A DNA stretch of 34,920 nt from Planctomycetota bacterium (GCA_021851715.1 JAJZCR010000038.1:1-34920), one strand, 5' to 3'. Positions 1 to 8,020 are shown, counted from the first letter of the stretch. Notes: generated by a model not told the origin, from the sequence alone. Made by a program: numbers and translations.

Positions 1-72
1 CCCCGCAGGTCGCCTGTTCCGGTGGGATCGCTCTGGAGCGGATTCTCGACGTTCCTGCGCGAAATGGGCTGA
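1..72 (+). CDS. Possible C-terminal end of a gene truncated by the window edge
   Basis: Frame 1 is open from the first base to a TGA at 70-72 and would encode the last 23 residues of a protein ending in FLREMG. The stretch is too short to recognise a family, and an open frame of this length can occur by chance. It lies directly upstream of the RHS-related island and could be the end of an unrelated gene or of an RHS fragment. It is reported only because the edge is otherwise unexplained. Confidence 0.2.
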   Translation, partial: PRRSPVPVGSLWSGFSTFLREMG

Positions 73-77
73 CGCCT

Positions 78-1157
78 TTGTTTCCTGGCCTAGCTTGGGT
101 GGGACGACATCGCCTTGCGGTCGCCGCCAGCGGACGAAAGCTCCTATTGTGGAACCTTACACACGCCGACGCCAAATTATCAACGAGTTTATTCAAACTC
201 GATCGGCGGGCATTGATAGTGAGGCTGTTCGGGAATAAAAATGCGCTGCGAGTGTTAAGCCTTCTTTCTCCCAAGCCGAATCGGCCCTCGGTCCTTGAGA
301 TAACCTCGCTATCCCTGAGGAACATAAATAAGCAGTCTATATCCTCTTTTCGGCTGCCGCTGCTGGCGGCCGTGTCGGCGCAGGCTTCCGTACTGAAGCC
401 GTCAGCCACCTTGCCGGAGATGCCCAACGGCCTCCACCTGGTGCTGGGCAAGGTGCTGGACGCACGCGCCGAAGGCGTCGGTCGCACCTACAACACCGGC
501 GCGCGAGTAACGAAATATACGTACAGCGTCCAAGTGCTTTGCGCGGTTCCGAAAGGGGCGAAAATCGGCAGATCTTTTTTAATTGTGGGCTATCGGACAC
601 CACCACACACCAGGAGTTGGCCGCTTCACGTCCCAATAATGAAAATCGGGGTTTATTTCGTCACGGAGCCGAGTGGCGAGGTTAGCCCCGGGAGCGCTGG
701 TGCTCCGCTAAGCTGGGGTGGTAACAGCAGTGAGGCGGAACCCTTTGGTGTTTTTGAACCGTCGCCGGTGGCGGTGGGTGACGTTCCGCGTCTCAAGGCC
801 GCGTTGTTGGCGTACGCAAGGCTTTACCAAGCCGGTCGCGTTGTCAGCCACACTCAGGCACTCAGGCTTAGACGAAGCAAAAATTATTATCTCTGGGCGT
901 TGGGAACTTGGGCCGTTGCCAAGGTGGCCACACCCACGGAGGCGAATCTGTGGGCCGAGCAATTGGGCAAGTACAGTTCCCCCGGATTCCCCGCCTCGCA
1001 TCGGATGCTTTCGCCCCGTCGTGCATTCTGGATATTGCACTGCCTACGCAGCGTTGTGCCGACTGCGGCGCGGCCCTCGAATAAAGAGCTGGCCACGGCG
1101 ATGCGCGGCTACCTTCGGCGGCTTGCGGCACCACACGTGCTTGGCTACAGATGGTGA
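78..1157 (+). CDS. Hypothetical protein, possibly exported, start uncertain
   Basis: I do not recognise a family. The frame is open for 359 codons from a TTG at 78, but the first 90 or so codons have a less GC-rich, less coding-like composition than the rest. A possible signal peptide (hydrophobic LPLLAAVSAQA, about residues 93-103) would fit a non-ATG start near 315-320, and an ATG lies at 420. The part from about residue 115 reads as real protein: a beta-rich stretch (LHLVLGKVLDARAEG, then YTYSVQVLCAVPKGAKIG) followed by a tail rich in Leu, Ala and Arg. The next in-frame segment after its stop is the RHS core remnant at 1158. It could be an independent small secreted protein or accessory cargo of the toxin island. 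Confidence 0.45.
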   Translation: MFPGLAWVGRHRLAVAASGRKLLLWNLTHADAKLSTSLFKLDRRALIVRLFGNKNALRVLSLLSPKPNRPSVLEITSLSLRNINKQSISSFRLPLLAAVSAQASVLKPSATLPEMPNGLHLVLGKVLDARAEGVGRTYNTGARVTKYTYSVQVLCAVPKGAKIGRSFLIVGYRTPPHTRSWPLHVPIMKIGVYFVTEPSGEVSPGSAGAPLSWGGNSSEAEPFGVFEPSPVAVGDVPRLKAALLAYARLYQAGRVVSHTQALRLRRSKNYYLWALGTWAVAKVATPTEANLWAEQLGKYSSPGFPASHRMLSPRRAFWILHCLRSVVPTAARPSNKELATAMRGYLRRLAAPHVLGYRW

Positions 1158-1439
1158 TTTTACGGGTGCTTGACCACGGTCCCCACGTGGGTGGGCACCA
1201 ATGACACAACCACCGACGGTGGCCCCTTCAACGGGCAAAACGGCGCAGCCGGGACCAATAATATGACTGAAGTCTCATCCAACATTTATGACAATGGCTC
1301 TGTGGGTGATGGCAACCTCACCGAAACCATCACCTATCCCGATGGCAACGCCGGCACCAACGCCGTCGGCACGGCGCGTGTTACCTTAATGAATTACGAC
1401 TGGCGCGATCGACAGGTGGCCAGCAGCATTATTACCTGA
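1158..1439 (+). pseudogene. RHS/YD-repeat core fragment (decayed)
   Basis: The 94 codons between two stops have no proper ATG start (a TTG at 1170 is the only early candidate). They read as RHS/YD-repeat protein: YDNGSVGDGNLTETITYPDG, and later NYDWRDRQVA. The YDNG...GDGNLT...YP.G and YDWRDR.VA patterns are typical of large secreted wall-associated or toxin-delivery RHS proteins, which are normally over 1000 residues long. Only one or two repeat units survive and the frame ends at a TGA at 1437-1439 with no toxin domain after it. I read this as a remnant left by recombination between RHS loci. It is the anchor for interpreting the region up to about 6360 as a polymorphic-toxin island. Confidence 0.6.
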
Positions 1440-1532
1440 TCGGCGTGCTTCACGTACCGGAATAACAGGTGCGCCCTTGCGAATAATTAGCGCCGCTGGA
1501 GGTATAGAGTACGGCACCGCAAGCGAGGATGT

Positions 1533-1919
1533 ATGAGTGTTTTTACGTTGCCATGCCTAGCCGTTGCCGCTGCGGCGGGTTTGCGGGCAATGTGGCTTTA
1601 CGATCGGCTCGTACGCGCCGAGTACGCCGAGCACCGCACAGCGTGGGAATTGGACGGCAGGCCCGGAGGTTTTTTCTGGTGGCCGCGTGAATGCCGGCTC
1701 ATCCGCAGCGGTTTCGCCCGAGATTCGCTCTACCGTTCCTTGCTAACCTCGACGCCCGATTGGATCGCGGGATCACCACGCCTTCGGCGATGCTTACGTC
1801 AGCTTCGATTGTCCATCTGGGTTGCGGTTGCGTCTGCGTTTGTCCTCGCAGTGGCGACCTGGGGATGGGTTATCGTCATATGGGCTCAACGGCTGTACCG
1901 GGCCACCGGGGGAGCGTAA
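1533..1919 (+). CDS. Small unassigned membrane protein in RHS island
   Basis: The 128-residue product starts at an ATG preceded by GAGG at a good spacing. It has an N-terminal hydrophobic segment (about residues 4-22), a charged central part containing EYAEHRTAWELDGRPGGFFW, and a strong C-terminal transmembrane helix (about residues 94-118). The central WELDGRPxGFFW pattern recalls a small inner-membrane protein type seen in many genomes without known function; I can give no family name with certainty. Because it follows an RHS core fragment and precedes a promoter-like repeat, a role as a membrane immunity protein is possible. That is positional inference only. Confidence 0.6.
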   Translation: MSVFTLPCLAVAAAAGLRAMWLYDRLVRAEYAEHRTAWELDGRPGGFFWWPRECRLIRSGFARDSLYRSLLTSTPDWIAGSPRLRRCLRQLRLSIWVAVASAFVLAVATWGWVIVIWAQRLYRATGGA

Positions 1920-2266
1920 CGGGGATTGCGCCAAGGAAAGCTCGTGAAAGGAGAAAGCGATGTGAAGTAGCTGATGCACGAAGCGGAAACCTTTCATGGT
2001 GGGCCCTGCAAGGGGCTGCGACAAGCAATTTTGGTGGTTGATGCCGGACATCGCGGGTTTATAATGGGCGTATTATGGTAGCGACGAATGAAACAAATGC
2101 GGAGCTTGGGCCATCAATTATGCCAGGCAACCCAGTATTTCCGGCGGGTCAGCGAGTGGCGGTCAATGGTAGGTGGACGTGAGGGTAGCGGTCACCGAGG
2201 GGCAGTCCAGCGGTCATAATGGCTTGGGCTGCAGGCAGTGTAATAAATTTTCTGCTGTAGGGGCTT
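1920..2266. other. Intergenic stretch with a promoter-like repeat
   Basis: No convincing gene is present. It contains copy A of the 65-bp repeat (2038-2103) with a TTGATG/TATAAT pair. The small frames here lack start signals and recognisable protein features. Confidence 0.5.
2038..2103 (+). repeat. 65-bp direct repeat, copy A, with promoter-like core
   Basis: This segment aligns without gaps to 3342-3407 (constant offset 1304). The shared parts are GATGCCGG, CGCGGGT, TATAAT and ATTATGGTAGCG, followed by a weaker match ending in CGGA. TTGATG (2038-2043) and TATAAT (2060-2065) are separated by 16 bases, close to a sigma-70 promoter. It precedes the membrane protein gene at 2267 by about 200 bases. 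The conserved core suggests a duplicated regulatory or spacer segment. Confidence 0.6.
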
Positions 2267-3049
2267 CTGTTGTTTATTGGAGTAAAACGTGCTTCAATCG
2301 TTCGGGCTCCCATTTTATACCTGCTGTTCGGCTGGATACCAGCGATTATGATCGCAACCGCTGCTGCGCTCACGTCCGTATATGCACGCGCCGGCCTCTT
2401 CCATGTGATCCTTTTCGCAGGGCTTAACGCAGGGATCATCGCTCCAGCGATCGTGGCATTTTCTGCAGCGGCCCGGCATCGGCATTTAGGGGGTGAAACG
2501 CCTGCCTGTTTACCAAATGTGCTAGGGGTTCTTGGGGCGGCGGTGGTTTCGGGAATGCCGTTGTTCGTCGGAACTGTGGGCTACCTGATGTGCGTCGCGG
2601 GTCGTCCTAACCCGGAAGGAATCCTCGTTGCGATTTTTTCACTGCCCGCTATGGTTCTGGTTGGTGGTTCCTTGGGCCTGCCCGGCCACTACGTGGGGGT
2701 GATGGCGGCGCGGGCAATGGTTCCAGCGCGGCACTACGGGTGCCGCCGGCTGGCCATATGGGGAGTGGCTAGTGTGGCTACGGGCACCGTGCTCGGGGTC
2801 AATCTGTTGCCAGACTATATTGTTTCCACCAGATTCGGCTTGTCCCGGCTCCTGATTGGCGGGCTATTCTTAATATTTCTTTTGGGTATCTTGTGGGCAT
2901 GCGTCGGTGCATTGGCCTACATGTGCAGTGCCGCCAGCCCCGGCTGGCGGAGGCTGCTGTTGTTTGCGGCGGCTGTTGTTCTAGCCGCCTCTGCCGCCGT
3001 CGCGATGTATGCCTTTAGCGGCGGTCGCCTTCCATTGGGCGGCCTTTAA
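2267..3049 (+). CDS. Unassigned multi-pass membrane protein
   Basis: About 260 residues with seven or so predicted membrane segments, for example LYLLFGWIPAIMIATAAAL, VILFAGLNAGIIAPAIVAF and LLIGGLFLIFLLGILWACVG. There is no ATG at the 5' end. A TAG stop at 2258-2260 limits the start to CTG at 2267 or TTG at 2270, with no obvious ribosome binding site, so the true N-terminus may be missing. No family was recognised and no catalytic motif is visible. It sits between the two promoter-like repeats and upstream of the first 167-bp repeat copy, which suggests one cassette of the island. A membrane-bound immunity or transport role is possible but unsupported by motif. Confidence 0.55.
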   Translation: MLFIGVKRASIVRAPILYLLFGWIPAIMIATAAALTSVYARAGLFHVILFAGLNAGIIAPAIVAFSAAARHRHLGGETPACLPNVLGVLGAAVVSGMPLFVGTVGYLMCVAGRPNPEGILVAIFSLPAMVLVGGSLGLPGHYVGVMAARAMVPARHYGCRRLAIWGVASVATGTVLGVNLLPDYIVSTRFGLSRLLIGGLFLIFLLGILWACVGALAYMCSAASPGWRRLLLFAAAVVLAASAAVAMYAFSGGRLPLGGL

Positions 3050-3160
3050 GGTGCGCTGGACCATGTGAGATGGCGTATGGGCTTGTGCCAAAATAAATAT
3101 TACATTTTAAAAAACAGGGACCGCCACCGGTTTATTGGCGGCCGGGCAGCTCACGGCGCA

Positions 3161-3327
3161 GTACCAGGCGACGGCTTCGCCGGGAGCAGGTGAGAGTTGA
3201 GCAGGTGAGTTCCGATTGGCCGCTCTCCCGAACGGCGTTGGGCCTACGGGACAGCGGAATTTCGGCGTCCATGCCTTAATAGTAGAGCTTAAGGCAACGA
3301 ACGCTGTTCAGGTTTGGCCGGGCGTGG
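3161..3327. repeat. About 167-bp direct repeat, copy 1
   Basis: It aligns gap-free with 5065-5231 (offset 1904) with few mismatches over the first 130 bases and more toward the end. Weaker similarity continues about 20 bases upstream. An internal tandem element GAGCAGGTGAG occurs twice, four bases apart. It lies downstream of the membrane protein gene ending at 3049. The other copy lies downstream of the immunity-like gene ending at 4942, so both copies occupy equivalent post-gene positions. Confidence 0.85.
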
Positions 3328-3341
3328 GGATAATTAGGGTT

Positions 3342-3407
3342 GTGATGCCGGGCAACGCGGGTCTATAATGTGAAAATTATGGTAGCGTTGAACGAATCAA
3401 TTTCGGA
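3342..3407 (+). repeat. 65-bp direct repeat, copy B, with promoter-like core
   Basis: This is the second copy of the element at 2038-2103. TATAAT lies at 3364-3369, with GTGATG (3342-3347) 16 bases upstream or TTGTGA (3340-3345) 18 bases upstream. It precedes the toxin-tip remnant and the CXXCG gene, so it could have driven that cassette. Confidence 0.6.
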
Positions 3408-3488
3408 ACCGGGGCTGCGGCGGGAGGCACGGGGCTACGCGGTAACTGCCACGTATCCCCAAGGTGGCAATGGCATACCTGCCGGTGA

Positions 3489-3836
3489 GATCAATTATCC
3501 CGGCGCTGCGGCGCACATGCGGCCTGCGGCCGCAACGGGACGGATACGTATCAGTTTGTGGAGGGCGGGCCGGCTACCTTGGTGGACGTCACGGGCGAGC
3601 GATGGACGATCACACGCGACGGCGAGGCCGCGGCCAAGGCGCTGGCCTGTAAGCAGTATCCGAATAAAGCGGGGAACACCTAGCAACACCACATCACGCC
3701 GCGGTATTTGGGTGGCGCGGCTGATGGTCCAACCGTGCCATTGGACGCAGCGTATCATCAGCAGATCACGAACGAGTTCAGGCGGGTTGCGCCGTATGGT
3801 GGAGATTATTCGGGGCTTTCTCCCGCGAAATTGTAA
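3489..3836 (+). pseudogene. Orphan RHS C-terminal tip with HH-type toxin domain, broken by TAG
   Basis: In frame 3 the segment encodes DTYQFVEGGPATLVDVTGE, matching the usual end of an RHS core (xLYxFVGGxPxxxVDPxG). After that come about 30 residues, a TAG at 3681-3683, and then QHHITPRYLGG...DGPTVPLDAAYHQQITNEFRRV, ending at TAA 3834-3836. The HHIxPxYLGG motif and the conserved tail resemble HNH/endonuclease-VII-like toxin domains carried at RHS C-termini. An upstream in-frame stop (3486-3488) and the absence of an RHS core show that it is displaced. The in-frame TAG separates the pre-toxin linker from the nuclease domain, so it is probably non-functional unless read through. The next gene (3893) is placed like its immunity partner. 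Confidence 0.65.
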
Positions 3837-3892
3837 CAATTTATGAATGAGGTGTATTCCAAATATTCCTTACCCCCTGGGACCCAGCAGCC

Positions 3893-4942
3893 ATGAAAGA
3901 AATAGTTGAATTTAGAATCAACGAGGATTTCGCGCACAGGCTTTTCGCTGACAACGAAGGCACAAAGCTTGGCATAGTCCGCAAAATTGTAATCTCTGTT
4001 GGTGACCCGCGCTTCGGTCGGATCGGCGAGTTGCAAAAAGAGGTAACGGCAGCCACGGGGCATGCATTCTTCTATGGGAATCGTACCCTTTATCGCTATA
4101 GTGAGAGTGAATTTGCCGACGCCCCATGCTTTCAGTTAATAATCGGAGCGACTTTTGAGCCGCCAGGGGAATTGTGCGGGACGAAATACGATGAATCAAC
4201 AGCGTGCCTCCAATGTGGTGCTGGCGCGGCGCAGGCCTCGGATTTGCGGTTGGATTTGCGGAAAGTACCCAAAGGCAAGGAAATTGCAACCACAATTGCT
4301 GATGAGATTATTGTCTCACAACGTCTGGCTGAGCGGATGACCGATGCCGGTTTGACCGGATTCGAATTGCGTCCGGTGCGGCATAAGGCGCGCTACGAAG
4401 ATGACCCGCTCGATCTTCACCAGGCCCCGACTGGACGCGAGATTCTGCGCAAAGCCGAAACCGCTGGCAGTCCGCATCCGACCGGGAAATTTTGGGTGTG
4501 GCTGAACCGTGCGGAAAATCGCGTGCTGTTGGAACAAGCCAGAGCGGAATATGCCGCCGTGAAAACAGAGGCAAATAGGCGAAAAGGCACGCGGATGCCC
4601 GTGTGGTATCAGCTTGTCGTGACGGCGAACACCGCGGAGATCGTTGCTCCGACGCGCGTCGGCATCAACCCGTTTGATGATGATCCCAAGGGAGAATGCC
4701 GTTGCCCGCTGGGGGACTTGATTGGTCTTAATCTGCTTTCTGAGGTGTCGATCAGTGTGGCCAGCCGGGGCGAGGCCGACATCGTTTGCTCCCGGCAGTT
4801 TATTGGCACGCGACATGTAGTCGGCCCGCAGGCAGGGTTGCTGCGACCACGCCGGGTGATTCTCATCTCGCCGAAGTTCCGTGAGTTCCTGGAATCAGAA
4901 AAGATCAAAGGTGTGGTCATCGAGGTTGCGCATCTGGTTTGA
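3893..4942 (+). CDS. CXXCG-motif protein, putative immunity protein to the adjacent RHS tip
   Basis: A complete 349-residue soluble protein from ATG 3893. It has an N-terminal domain (residues 1-100), a single CXXCG motif (C105-L-Q-C108-G) as in a zinc knuckle, a middle region with IADEIIVSQRLAERM, and a C-terminal domain containing CRCPLGDLIGLNLLSEVSI. The architecture loosely recalls the double-CXXCG immunity-protein type described in Myxococcus toxin systems, but only one clear CXXCG is present, so I do not assign that family. It starts 56 bases after the toxin-tip remnant, the standard spacing for toxin-immunity pairs. Unlike the toxin it is intact, which fits retention of immunity after toxin loss. 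Confidence 0.6.
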   Translation: MKEIVEFRINEDFAHRLFADNEGTKLGIVRKIVISVGDPRFGRIGELQKEVTAATGHAFFYGNRTLYRYSESEFADAPCFQLIIGATFEPPGELCGTKYDESTACLQCGAGAAQASDLRLDLRKVPKGKEIATTIADEIIVSQRLAERMTDAGLTGFELRPVRHKARYEDDPLDLHQAPTGREILRKAETAGSPHPTGKFWVWLNRAENRVLLEQARAEYAAVKTEANRRKGTRMPVWYQLVVTANTAEIVAPTRVGINPFDDDPKGECRCPLGDLIGLNLLSEVSISVASRGEADIVCSRQFIGTRHVVGPQAGLLRPRRVILISPKFREFLESEKIKGVVIEVAHLV

Positions 4943-5064
4943 ACCTGTAGTGGCTGGATCGGCTATGGTGTCCCAGCGAATGGTGAGGGCGTAAATTTTA
5001 ATGATAAAGCCATTCGGTACAGCCCCCTCGTTTTTTCGGTGGCCCTGGGGCAACTGGTGCCACG

Positions 5065-5231
5065 GTACCAAGCGACGGCTTCGCCGGGAGCAGGTGAGAG
5101 TTGAGCAGGCGAGTTCCGATTGGCCGCTCTCCCGAACGGCGTTGGGTCTACGGGACAGCGGAATTTCGGCGTCCATGCCTTAACAGTAGAGATCAAGGAA
5201 ATAAACGCTATTTAGGTTTGGCTGGGCGTGG
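5065..5231. repeat. About 167-bp direct repeat, copy 2
   Basis: Second copy of the block at 3161-3327. It lies about 120 bases downstream of the CXXCG gene. It carries the same internal GAGCAGG element, with one substitution in the second half. Open frames inside it (both strands) differ between copies in length and lack protein-like features, so it is treated as non-coding. Confidence 0.85.
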
Positions 5232-5649
5232 TTGACACGTATGCGTGCCGGCAATTGACATCGCCGCGGGTGGGCAGCCCAGATGAGCTAAACGCGTTTT
5301 CCGTGGCGTTGTTATCCCGTCGTTGTGCGCGGTTATTTTCACCGCAGGGGAGGGGTTTTAGTGGGCGGCCAAGACGGCCGTCCCTCCAGATGGCCGCGTC
5401 CCAAATAATGGCTGCCGGCGCGGCAATTGACAGCACCGGCAAACGGGGGTGAAATGGTGGCGTGTTACCCTGCGCCGAGCGGCGGAGATAAACCGGGCTT
5501 TCATCGGTAGGCGGAAGGGGCATAAGGGTCCGTGGCCACCGCGGACCTGACGGGTGGGCTGGCGCGGAGCGTGAGCCATTGATCGAGGCTTTTCCTGTGG
5601 GGAAAGCGTTAAATTGTCACTGAAGATCAACAACCGGGGACCCGCTAAC
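5232..5649. other. Gene-free stretch upstream of the Sel1-repeat gene
   Basis: No gene supported. TTGACA occurs twice near 5232-5265 without a convincing -10 partner. A GC-rich imperfect palindrome, GGCGGCCAAGACGGCCGTCC near 5364-5384, looks like a dispersed intergenic repeat. Confidence 0.4.
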
Positions 5650-6357
5650 ATGCCTATAAAAGAACAAGAGACGAGGCGGTCTTTGGCGGCCCCAAAGAGT
5701 GGAAAAGCCGCAAGGTCGGCCCGGCACAAGGATGCGCTTGCCAAGGAAAGGTTCTCATCAGTAAAAACCAGCGCTATCGCTGGCGATGTGGACGCCATGT
5801 TTTCACTCGCTTCTTATTATGAGTTTGGCGTGGGTGCGCGGCGCAGTCGAAAAAAGGCCTTTGAATGGTACCGCAAAGCGGCGAGAAAAGGGAACCGCAG
5901 TGCCCGGTATACGCTAGGGGTCTGCTACAGTGAGGGGGTGGGCGTACCGAGGGATGATCGCATCGCCTACCGCTGGTTTGCCAGGGCAGCACGGGAGGGG
6001 GATCCAGACGGGATGTGCGCTCAGGCTCTCGCGCTGCGGCATGGGCGCGGTGTTCACAAAAACCATTCCCGTGCCTATGCCCTGCTCAGGGAGGCTGAAG
6101 CACGAGGCAGTGCCGATGCCGCCTTTAGCATCGGTGTCTGCCTCAGTCGCGGCGAGGGTGTAGCCGCAAATAAGTCGCTTGCATTGAGATGGTTTAAAAA
6201 GGCTGCAGCAAAGGGCGACACCGACGCAATGCACAATGTTGCGCTCTTTCTAAGGAAGGGAATCGGAGGCCGCGCAGACCCAGTGGGAGCGACGTACTGG
6301 CGACGGCGTATTACCGACATCAAACGGATTCCGAAAACTGGGGAAAAACTACCTTAG
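5650..6357 (+). CDS. Sel1-repeat (TPR-like) protein
   Basis: A 235-residue protein with a basic N-terminus (residues 1-45) followed by about five Sel1-type helical repeats. Diagnostic stretches are AMFSLASYYEFGVGARRS, ARYTLGVCYSEGVGVPRD, AAFSIGVCLSRGEGVAAN and AMHNVALFLRKGIGGRAD, each preceded by (K/R)A(F/Y)xWxxxAAxxG. Sel1 proteins act as protein-protein interaction scaffolds. Here there is no signal peptide. I chose ATG 5650; an in-frame TTG at 5614, spaced well after GGGGAAAG, would add 12 residues. It is the last gene of the island. Sel1 proteins are common companions of RHS loci, sometimes suspected immunity factors, but that role is inference. Confidence 0.8.
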   Translation: MPIKEQETRRSLAAPKSGKAARSARHKDALAKERFSSVKTSAIAGDVDAMFSLASYYEFGVGARRSRKKAFEWYRKAARKGNRSARYTLGVCYSEGVGVPRDDRIAYRWFARAAREGDPDGMCAQALALRHGRGVHKNHSRAYALLREAEARGSADAAFSIGVCLSRGEGVAANKSLALRWFKKAAAKGDTDAMHNVALFLRKGIGGRADPVGATYWRRRITDIKRIPKTGEKLP

Positions 6358-6540
6358 CAGCGTGCCCAGTTTTTGGGGAGTATTACAATTTTATTGTGCA
6401 TGATCGCCGTGCAAAGCAGCGGTTTTTGCTGGAACATCCGTTATAAGGCAGGTAACACAATATGGGCTGCGGAGGGACTATGGAACCTGCATCAACCGCC
6501 GCCGTTTGGAACAAGGTAAAAAGAATTGTGCTCCAACCCG

Positions 6541-8001
6541 TCAGCTCAGCAATAGCCGATCCCACTTGGCCAACTGCAGGTGCAATTGCCGCACGCCGCC
6601 CGCTCCGTGGGTTTGATATGAGTGAATCGCCTTGGCCGCACCCAGCACCTCAAAGACATCCGCCCCAATGACCGGGCTTTGCTGCTGCATCAGATCCAGC
6701 GGCAACTCGCGCAAAGCCTTCAGATTTTTGGCTTCACCAAGCGACACCAGCCTGCCTACCACATGATGGGCGGTGCGAAACGGCACTCCCTTTCTTACCA
6801 GATATTCCGCCATAACGGTGGCATCCAGGAATCCTTCATCCAGTCGCTGACTGATAACCTCGGCGTTAAACCGCGTATGGGCGACAATTCTGGCCGCCAT
6901 CGCCAGGCATGCTTCCGCCGTGTCATAGGCCGAAAAAAGCCAGCGTTTATCTTCCTGCATATCGCGATTGTAGGCCAGCGGCTGGCCTTTGAGCATGGTC
7001 AGCAGCGAAACCAGGCTGCCCAAAATGCCGGCCGCCTTGCCCCGTGTAAGTTCCAACATGTCCGGATTGCGTTTCTGCGGCATCATACTGCTGCCGGTGG
7101 TGTATTCGTCGGCGATGCGGATGAAGTTAAATTCGATGGAAGAATACAAAATCCATTGTTCGGCCCACCGGGACAAATGCACCCCAATAAGCGAAAGGCA
7201 GAAGACCAATTCCACGGCAAAATCGCGATCACTGACCGAATCCAGCGAATTATCGGTAATGGCGGGAAGGTTCAGCAAAGATGCGGTATATGTGCGATCC
7301 AACGGAAGCGTGGAACCGGCCACCGCTCCACTGCCGAGGGGCGATACCGCAGTGCGGCGGCGGCAATCTGCCAGGCGATCCTTATCGCGCTGCAGCATTT
7401 CCACATAGGCCAGCAATTCATGCCCGATGGTAATCGGCTGGGCACGCTGCAGGTGGGTATACGCGGGCATGGGGGCGGATCCCTGCTCTTGCGCCAGCGA
7501 CGCCAGTGATCGTTGCAGACCCGATATCTTTGCGGTCAGATCATCAATCGCCTGGATGCACCACAGGCGCACATCCAGGGCTACCTGGTCATTGCGTGAT
7601 CGCCCGGTATGCAGCTTCTTGCCGGCCTCCCCGATTTGGGCAATCAGGGCCGCCTCGATGGCCATGTGAATATCTTCCTGGCGAATATCAAATGGAAACG
7701 TTCCCGCCTCGATATCGGCGAGAATTTTTTTAAGGCCGGCGGTAATCAGCTCCAGTTCATCCGTGGAAATCAGCTTCATCTTCGCCAGCATGCCAGCATG
7801 GGCGATCGAGCCGGCCACATCATGCCGGGCCAGCCGTTGATCGAAGGAAAGAGATTCGACAAATTGCTCGGCCAGAGCATCGCGGCCCCCGCCGATGCGG
7901 GCCTGCCATGATTTTTCCGGGGCCGAGTCGGGCCGCGTGGGTCCGGCTGCAGGTTTCGCCGCGCCGGAGGCGGATCGTGGAGATTTGCGTTTGGCCATCA
8001 T
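6541..8001 (-). CDS. argH: Argininosuccinate lyase
   Basis: Catalyses the last step of arginine synthesis, argininosuccinate to arginine and fumarate, in the cytoplasm. The fumarase/aspartase-superfamily signature GSSMMPQKRNPD is present at about residues 303-314, together with TGRSRNDQ (about 132-139) and AYTHLQRAQP (about 180-189). The length (486) is slightly above the usual 450-470 because of a low-complexity, Lys/Ala/Pro-rich N-terminal extension of about 30 residues. Three consecutive start-like codons (GTG, ATG, ATG at 8004, 8001, 7998) make the exact start uncertain. The gene lies 19 bases downstream of the FHA-GAF kinase gene on the same strand, so the two may be co-transcribed. Confidence 0.95.
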   Translation of the reverse strand: MMAKRKSPRSASGAAKPAAGPTRPDSAPEKSWQARIGGGRDALAEQFVESLSFDQRLARHDVAGSIAHAGMLAKMKLISTDELELITAGLKKILADIEAGTFPFDIRQEDIHMAIEAALIAQIGEAGKKLHTGRSRNDQVALDVRLWCIQAIDDLTAKISGLQRSLASLAQEQGSAPMPAYTHLQRAQPITIGHELLAYVEMLQRDKDRLADCRRRTAVSPLGSGAVAGSTLPLDRTYTASLLNLPAITDNSLDSVSDRDFAVELVFCLSLIGVHLSRWAEQWILYSSIEFNFIRIADEYTTGSSMMPQKRNPDMLELTRGKAAGILGSLVSLLTMLKGQPLAYNRDMQEDKRWLFSAYDTAEACLAMAARIVAHTRFNAEVISQRLDEGFLDATVMAEYLVRKGVPFRTAHHVVGRLVSLGEAKNLKALRELPLDLMQQQSPVIGADVFEVLGAAKAIHSYQTHGAGGVRQLHLQLAKWDRLLLS

Positions 8002-8020
8002 CACACCCGCATTGCGTTAG

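Larger units (their letters stand above)
3050..3488. other. Intergenic stretch built largely of repeats
   Basis: The stretch holds a 6-bp-stem hairpin (CCGCCA...TGGCGG, 3121-3141), the first copy of the 167-bp repeat (3161-3327) and copy B of the promoter-like repeat (3342-3407). I see no supported gene. Confidence 0.5.

Noticed and set aside
3370..3846. 158-codon frame from 3370 as a gene
   Set aside because: The RHS tip signature lies in a different frame of the same DNA. This frame is Arg-rich and reads as a shadow of the decayed tip.
4895..5196. Similar minus-strand frames inside both 167-bp repeat copies as a repeated small gene
   Set aside because: The frames differ in length and end between copies, and substitutions are not biased to third positions, so the conservation looks like DNA or RNA level.
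6622..7509. 295-codon plus-strand open frame opposite argH
   Set aside because: It is antisense to the conserved argH sequence, and its composition (His/Gln/Arg-rich) is what high-GC codon bias produces on the opposite strand.
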